Notes under the pieces: model-generated | What the model saw: the letters and a program-made list of their open reading frames with translations, nothing else | Database searches by the model: none | What the model was told of the DNA's origin: nothing | Made by a program: the position numbers and the translations under genes | In this document: positions 63,594 through 64,000 of the stretch, piece by piece | Position numbering within the stretch: position 1 is the first letter of the stretch | Layout: each line of letters begins with the position of its first letter | Assembly (NCBI GenBank): GCA_937896235.1 | Contig: CALBMX010000033.1 | Coordinates: forward strand, 163,565-227,564 | From: an uncultured bacterium | GTDB taxonomy: Bacteria; Planctomycetota; UBA1135; GCA-002686595 | Direction of reading: 5' to 3' | Length of the DNA: 64,000 nt

Positions 63594-64000
63594 GTACCTA
63601 CACAAAAATCGTGAGACAAAAACGGCCTTAGGGGGCTTCCTGAGCCGGTGAAGGGCGCGCGCGGGCCCCTCTCCCTCGATCGAGTCGCCCCCCCCCCGCC
63701 GATTTTTCGGTTTTCTTGGTAAATCCCTGCCGACCTCGAGACCAGCTCGCCTCTGTCGCGAAACCCCAGGCGCAATCGCCACCGAGTTGCTTCTCCACCA
63801 AGGCGCGGCAGCGAAAGATCTACCCCGCCGTCTCTCCGCCACGGGATTTCAACCCCGCCAAATGGAAAATGGCACGCCGCTTCCTCCCTAGCTCGAAAAG
63901 CAGGGCCCGTCCTCACAAATGCGATCGATGGGCCGAGTGGCCGAGTCTCACTGGACAAACCGGAGCCCACCCCTTCAAGTTCGACTCGGTTCAGCTTCTG
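63594..64000. other. 407-bp end region without a recognised gene
   Basis: No supported gene. Minus-strand frames that cross it would run antisense through the small RNA and have no motifs. A run of eleven C follows at about 63689. The sequence is GC-rich and may hold the upstream region of a gene outside the window. Confidence 0.3.

Noticed and set aside
63455..63970. 171-codon minus-strand frame at the window end
   Set aside because: It runs antisense through the structured small RNA and its terminator, and has no recognisable domain.

Overview
The window looks like chromosomal DNA from a moderately GC-rich Gram-negative bacterium. Evidence seen: lpxB, an outer-membrane porin, several lipoproteins with lipobox signals, and two WaaP/RIO-like kinases. 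Sulfatase-fold lipoproteins, FG-GAP/ASPIC-UnbV proteins, squalene-cyclase-like repeat proteins, an ECF/FecR regulatory style and a type III glutamine synthetase together suggest Planctomycetota or a close relative. That placement is inference from gene content, not a search result.

Layout. 1-1.2 kb: end of a dolichol-phosphate-type glycosyltransferase and a FecR/zinc-finger anti-sigma protein. 1.4-16.3 kb: KAS III, sugar/LPS kinase-like proteins, porin, gltX, a radical SAM-SPASM protein, adenosine deaminase plus esterase, a secreted reprolysin-like protease, a TPR protein, lpxB, and an ECF sigma / anti-sigma / YbjQ operon. 16.3-26.6 kb: DUF218 and DUF2064 proteins, a repeat lipoprotein, aldehyde dehydrogenase, SDR plus cytochrome c, signal peptidase I, a PAS-GGDEF cyclase, an EamA transporter and an Rrf2 regulator. 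26.9-35.0 kb: a 41-residue basic protein, a membrane glycosyltransferase-like protein, a sulfatase-like lipoprotein, apaH, YihY, and a DprE1/DprE2-like oxidase-reductase pair. 35.2-54.5 kb: an FG-GAP/ASPIC-UnbV/redoxin protein interrupted by one in-frame TGA, a regulatory-domain protein, NUDIX, a DUF885 lipoprotein, a DAO-type oxidase, a second sulfatase-like lipoprotein, thiC, class III alcohol dehydrogenase with a hydrolase, a repeat protein, and glnN.

54.8-62.4 kb is a genomic island. A 73-bp copy of the 3' half of a tRNA(CAT) gene and its flank lies at the left end (54805-54877), and the intact tRNA gene with the matching repeat lies at the right end (62348-62446). Inside are a remnant of an integrase-associated ORF, a three-gene CBASS-like anti-phage operon (CD-NTase, stand-alone E2-like protein, one-TM putative effector), a secreted transglutaminase-like protein with a secreted partner, and a 5'-truncated brxL. 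No integrase is visible.

The most unusual signals are: (1) the in-frame TGA at 36324-36326, followed 18 nt later by a perfect hairpin with a GTT loop, which fits a bacterial SECIS and hence a possible selenoprotein; (2) a compact non-coding RNA at about 63366-63593, with promoter and terminator, in which three different stems present the same TTGCGAGC loop; (3) the E2-only CBASS operon, whose cyclase ends in Gly-Gly-Gln.
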